NCBI GenBank assembly: GCA_037974665.1
Contig: CM075773.1
Span: 34,048,853-34,112,852 of the forward strand
Length of the DNA: 64,000 bases
Reading direction: 5' to 3'
Source: Ehretia macrophylla
Taxonomy: Eukaryota; Streptophyta; Magnoliopsida; Boraginales; Ehretiaceae
Shown piece by piece: positions 59,477-64,000 of this stretch. Both the position numbers and the translations under genes were made by a program. Within the stretch, counting starts at the first letter, position 1, and the number at the start of each line of letters is the position of its first letter. The notes beneath the pieces are model-generated. The model was given only the letters and a program-made list of their open reading frames with translations. It had not been told where the DNA came from and ran no database searches.

Positions 59477-61131
59477 CTATCTCTTGCGCTTGGACTTGAG
59501 GGATGTTGCTGATTGAGAGTTGCTGTGCCAGTTGCGCTTCCTTTGGTTGATGAACCAATTGTTAATCTGCTTAAGCTGCAACCCTGTCTCCTCCACTAGC
59601 TTTGCCTTGTCATCTTCCTGAAAATATTAGAAATTCCCATGAGACTTTACACAAAAGGACAGTCTAGTACACAACGATATTAGTATGTATAGGGTCGAGA
59701 AGAGTCAAACCCTGTAATATCTCATATTGATAGGAAATAGTATATATGAATAGTTTATAAGTGGGTGTTGTGGATATAATAGATAATTTGGATTCAAGTA
59801 ATTATTTATTATACCTATAACACTAATTTTACTTGCGGTTGGAGTTTCTGTGTTTGGAGCGTGACAAACCCAATACCCTAGTTGAACATAATTTCTAATA
59901 CTTGAGTCATTTGCGCTAGATGGAGGATATCAACATATAATAAAAACTGAAAAACAATTCATTCGTCATGGCGAACAATCTGTTTCTCACAATGATGTGT
60001 ATGAACCTCATATTGTTGAAAAATAGACTGTCAGTCATGACGGACGGAAGAGTAACCCTATAAAAACTCAATAGATATCATCATCACCAAACAAGTTATT
60101 TTGGGGAATTAAATCTTGTTGATATCTGACATTGTCAAAATAGATGGTTTTGAAGTAGTTATTAAGCAAGGTACTTACAGTTGGATAAGGCCACTTGGCA
60201 TGTTGCTGCCACCAATTCTTGAGCACTGTAGTAGTATCACCAGGTAACTTCCCTGCCCTTCTTTTTCTTAATATTTCCTCCCTCACATCTTCAATTCGAG
60301 ACCTGAATCCCTGCAAAAATGAAACAGCACGTTATGCAACATTCCTAAAGTGCATACACGTGTAGGGTTGATCTACTATTTGGTCAACAACTTTTTAGAC
60401 TATTAATACATATGTGAGATCACTCACTTGTGTATCACGGGTGGTCGCCCGATTACAAGAATTTTTTAGAAGTGTAAGCCTGAAGGCCTTTTACATTGTT
60501 GTGACAAGGACTCATGCAACAATAAAAGATGAGCTTGGAATTGGAATTCGAACCACGACCCAACATTTATCTTTTACTTTTACCTTTTTCTTATATACTA
60601 CATGCATGTTATAAGAAAATACTCTCTTTTGACAATAATAGATATAATACGGCACGCTATAGAAGTAGGCCCCACTAAATGAGGGAGTGAAGCATACTTT
60701 TAATCTGTAATTAAAGACCCGTTTACAATTTATTGTAAAAGTTCTTCACTCTCGCTTACATTCATTAATGAAGTGCCACTAGAATCACTCCTAATAATAG
60801 TCGCACAACACCAACCAATAGCAATTCACTCTTTGCGTTCTTTCGTTATGTGGGTATACGTAGGGTGAATTGGATAGATCCCTTAAGAGCCTTGTGAATA
60901 ATATATAAAGAAAAAAAATAAAAATAAAAAAGATCACCTGTTTTAGCTCAAGCTTCAGCTCCTGCCTGACCCTCTCCATCAAAGACCTTTCTGATTCTGT
61001 GGGAAGTAGTGGGCCAAATCCCATCATGTCATGGGCCTCAGCTCCTCCTGATTGGTCCATAGAGAAATCTGCCTGCATTTCATCCTCATCATCTGACATA
61101 GTTGCACCTGTTCCTTCACCAAGAGTTGCTC
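59477..61131 (-). CDS. KNAT7: Class II KNOX homeobox gene, KNAT7-like (3' part)
   Basis: The last three exons of a TALE homeodomain transcription factor; class II KNOX proteins act in the nucleus, and KNAT7 regulates secondary-wall formation. Exons on the minus strand: 61131-60938, 60310-60179, 59617-59477, with GT-AG borders. Exon one here carries [15 protein letters not shown], then [20 protein letters not shown]. The ELK domain ([21 protein letters not shown]) spans the first junction. The homeodomain has the TALE insertion PYPT and the recognition helix [14 protein letters not shown]. The C-terminus is [13 protein letters not shown]7-type rather than KNAT3-type is indicated by [18 protein letters not shown]. 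The KNOX1 and KNOX2 exons are absent from the remaining 2.8 kb and must lie beyond the window. The first visible exon starts in mid-codon. Confidence 0.92.
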
Positions 61132-61967
61132 CTGAGAAGGGAAAGGAAATATTTATAGGGATTGAGTTGCGGGAAAGCCGTTGCGCAACCATCATGTCTG
61201 TTTACAAGATCCTGTGCTTGAGATTATGGAATGATAAATATACTACTATTTCTTGTAATTATATCTCATTTTCATATTCATGTTAATGAGATTACAAAAT
61301 ATACACCTAATTAACAACAAGTATCTACTAATATTGGTAAATATAATGATCATCAAATATTCAACACGAGAAAACACCTAGCAAAAATTATATTATTGTT
61401 ATACCAAGACTTTTTTACATTTTTAAGAAGATGATGTTTGATTTTCTTCTTTTCTGAAATCTGGCATTATGATAGTGTTGGGTTGTTTCAAGTAATTTAT
61501 CCCTTTCTTTTGTTTTTTTTGTCCAAACATTACATATTGGTGTTCAAGATTCCCATTTCTCTCGTGGAGGATGTTTTAAATCACTCAAATGATGTTTCAC
61601 TCTTTTTATGGTAATAATTAATTTATTAAATAATAAAAATTGGCACGTGCAAAAAAATAATAAAAACATGACATGAATTATATATAGCAATGCTCTACTC
61701 TAACACCAAGTAAGGGTATTAAAGCTGAACATGAAGACAATGACGAAGCAACATATAGTGGTGATGCCAAGAATTTTAAAAGTAGAAAGTGATCACAATG
61801 TTAGTGTTGAACCATTATCGTGTGTTTCTTTCGTTGAAAAATATATATAACAAGGAATATACTACTCATATACCAAAAACCAAGTCATTGTCACCTAGTC
61901 TATGAAGATATTTTACATATGCCCTCCCATGCAGGGTTCAAATTTTTTTGTTACCATGTTTTCCGTA

Positions 61968-62129
61968 GAGAGGCGGAATTAGAAATTAGGGTTGAAGGTC
62001 AACGGGTTCACTTATATAATGAGAGGAATCAACATGTACACTTCTTTTGAAGTAAGAGGTCTTTAATATAATTTTTTTTTATCAAAAAAAAAAATTTAGT
62101 TGAGGGTGTCCCGTGCAGCTCTGCCACTG
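61968..62129. mobile_element. Degenerate hAT-like MITE, 162 bp
   Basis: The left end GAGAGGCGGAATTAG and the reverse complement of the right end, CAGTGGCAGAGCTGC, form an imperfect terminal inverted repeat of the same CAGTGGCGGA type as the other two MITEs. The flanking 8-mers TTTCCGTA and TCTCCGTG agree at six of eight positions, consistent with an old 8-bp target duplication. Non-coding. Confidence 0.6.
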
Positions 62130-62340
62130 TCTCCGTGTATAGAATTAAGAGAGGATATGACTTTTAATAAGAATAAATAGTATCATTAGACTCATTTAAC
62201 GGATCTCATTTACTGAGATAAACGTTTAACTATTGGTTTGGTTTATCTTCGGTGTGTTATTAAAAGTCAAGGTAGTAGGGTTAAGCATAGAAATAATTAG
62301 GTGCGCTTTCTTCTCTAATCAATCAAAAAGGATAAAATTT

Positions 62341-62456
62341 ACCATTAGGCAATTGGTCTAGTGTTATGATTCTCGTTTTAAGTGCGAGAGATCTAGCGAT
62401 CTATTTTCGGAGTTAACATCTCAAGCGATGTAATTAGATCCCTTAAATAAATAAAT
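62341..62456 (+). mobile_element. tRNA-Pro-derived retroposon (SINE) with 15-bp target duplications
   Basis: AAAAGGATAAAATTT flanks the insert exactly (62326-62340 and 62457-62471). The head, 62347-62417, aligns without gaps to a plant tRNA-Pro: TTGGTCTAGTGTTATGATTC gives the D-arm and box A, and GTGCGAGAG the anticodon-stem side. The T-arm and acceptor end have decayed and the anticodon region is altered, so it is not a working tRNA. A short unique body and an AAATAAATAAATAAA tail follow. Head, tail and long flanking repeats show LINE-mediated insertion. Confidence 0.8.
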
Positions 62457-64000
62457 AAAAGGATAAAATTTCAATAAGTTAAACACTTAGATCTTGATGG
62501 TAACTTTTCTTGTATCTTGATGAAAACTTTTCTTGTACGAAAAAGAAAATTAATACTTTTTAATTTTCAGGTCTGTGCAGATACATTAATTCCGTTTATT
62601 ACCTGTTTAAACTTCTCATATAATCAAGATGACAATAGTTTTAGCGATATTAAGCAACACCAATGCATTCAATCAAGACTTTATTAGTTTAATTTTAATT
62701 GTACCCTTTATTAGTGGCCGCCTCATATAAAGGTTTAAACTATTAGAAAGTATTTACTTAATTAATTTGATGTGAAATTTTTTAATTATACACCTGATAA
62801 ACGAAATAATAGTTATAAAATTTATGTCTCCAACATTAGATTGATTAGTTTCGTTAAGTGGATTTTTTTCTGTTTTAGTTTGTCTAATCATACTAAAGTA
62901 TTTTTTTTTTTCTCTTTTCTTGGCAATCATAAGAAATTATAGTTTCAGTACTAATTACTCTTGGGACAACATCGTACGATTAAAATCAGAAGTAGAAAAT
63001 TGCAGAAGCTAAAGAGACTAAAATGTATGACCAAACTCAGAAAGTACTAAAATTTGCAGAAAGGTAAACAAAGATCATATATAATCTTCATTTTTTTTTG
63101 CAAAATCCGAAGCCAAAAGGTACTAAGTCACATGAGATTCTAGAATGAATAGCTAAAAGGAAGTCCTGGGTTAATTTAATCTTGCCACTATCATGTCGGT
63201 GACTATGTGCATAAACACTCAAAAAATATTGTTTTCACATGAATGTTCGTGTTGAAGACAATCAAATTAATTAAATATACATTCTTTAATAGTTTTAAAT
63301 TTTAAATAAATCTTTCTAAATCACTTCAGATCAACGGGGTCTTCAAGTATTCGAAATACACCAAGGTTGTAAATAACATCATTTTCTTAATAGAAAATAC
63401 GGACTCCTTCAAAAAAATAAAGTTATTCAATTTCTTTTTTTAAAAAAGTTTTATTCTAATAGTATAATAAGTCATCAAACTAACTAAATATAAAATATAT
63501 TTTTTAATAATTTAAACTTTTAAATGAAATAATTATTTCCGGAAGCTATCATCTGTGCAAAATCCAAAGCCAAAAGGCACTCAATCACAAATATTCCAAA
63601 TGCAGCATCATGAGTTAGTGCTGTTGGTAGTAGTCTATTGTGACACTTTGTTCTCTTCATCACACAACCACCTAAAACCTTCTTAACTATAAACTACTAT
63701 ACACCTTCTAATTAGGTCCCACCACACCCACCTCTAGGTGTACGGTCACACAGTCTTGCAAGAATCCCAAATTCCTTTTTTCCCTTATCCTCCTGCCTAC
63801 CAAACGTATCAAATCAAAATCAACAATTTCAAACCAAACAAAAAACACATGGTATTTGTTTGTATCATGGCTATAAATTAACTTTGTGACATTATGATAT
63901 TTTATCATAATTGTACTTATAGGGTATAATTTATTATTATTAAATCTATTTCATTATAACGTTATATCCAAGATAGCAAAATGGTCTATAAGTACATTTC

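Larger units (their letters stand above)
61132..64000. other. Long intron of the KNOX gene (to window edge)
   Basis: No KNOX1 or KNOX2 coding sequence is seen on the minus strand here, and no other gene on either strand. The stretch is AT-rich and contains a MITE and a tRNA-derived retroposon. A large intron ahead of the ELK/homeodomain exons is common in KNOX genes. Confidence 0.6.

Noticed and set aside
62347-62417. Functional tRNA-Pro gene
   Set aside because: The T-arm and acceptor stem no longer pair, the anticodon region is changed, and the copy sits inside a retroposon.

Overview
The window is nuclear DNA of a flowering plant, most likely a eudicot. The evidence is GT-AG introns that are AT-rich relative to the exons, complete plant-type genes, and plant-specific repeat lineages (Athila and Tat Ty3/gypsy elements, CACTA, hAT-like MITEs, tRNA-derived SINEs). 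The HMG-CoA synthase sequence looks asterid-like to me, but that is an impression, not a result.

Layout, left to right. 1-105 holds the 3' end of an unidentified gene. About 5 kb of AT-rich intergenic DNA follows, with a 125-bp tandem repeat and SINE-like debris. A complete 12-exon cytosolic HMG-CoA synthase gene (mevalonate pathway) lies at 5429-10390 (+). An intronless class I TCP transcription factor of the TCP9/TCP19 type is at 11694-12728 (+). A gene-poor stretch contains one well-delimited SINE and an RNase H fragment. At 18186-18824 (-) is an ER-type small heat shock protein with several heat shock elements close upstream. At 21956-23569 (-) is a two-exon UDP-rhamnose synthesis epimerase/reductase (NRS/ER, UER1 type), with a MITE just beyond its 3' end. 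At 25912-26136 (+) is a candidate small protein with a DLNxxP repression motif, followed by the end of a CACTA transposon. At 27709-32045 (-) is a ten-exon phospholipase D of the beta/gamma class.

From about 32.7 to 58.1 kb the window is a nested pile of LTR retrotransposon fossils. A broken Athila-type element (LTRs at each end) was entered by a hAT-like MITE in its gag region, by a 3.4-kb TG...CA non-coding element that looks like a solo LTR, and by a younger Tat-type element. Target-site duplications delimit all three insertions. The Tat element carries a block of antisense reading frames with its own TATA box.

The right end, 59477-61131 (-), has the last three exons of a class II KNOX homeobox gene (KNAT7 type). 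Its 5' exons must lie beyond the window, so its next intron exceeds 2.8 kb. That intron contains a MITE and a tRNA-Pro-derived retroposon with 15-bp target duplications.

The host genes are unrelated in pathway and do not form a cluster: sterol/terpenoid precursor supply, cell-wall rhamnose, lipid signalling, ER proteostasis and two transcription factor families. I found no convincing new biological system. The most rewarding features are the datable nested insertions, the antisense gene block, and two small duplications placed at splice sites of HMGS and PLD.
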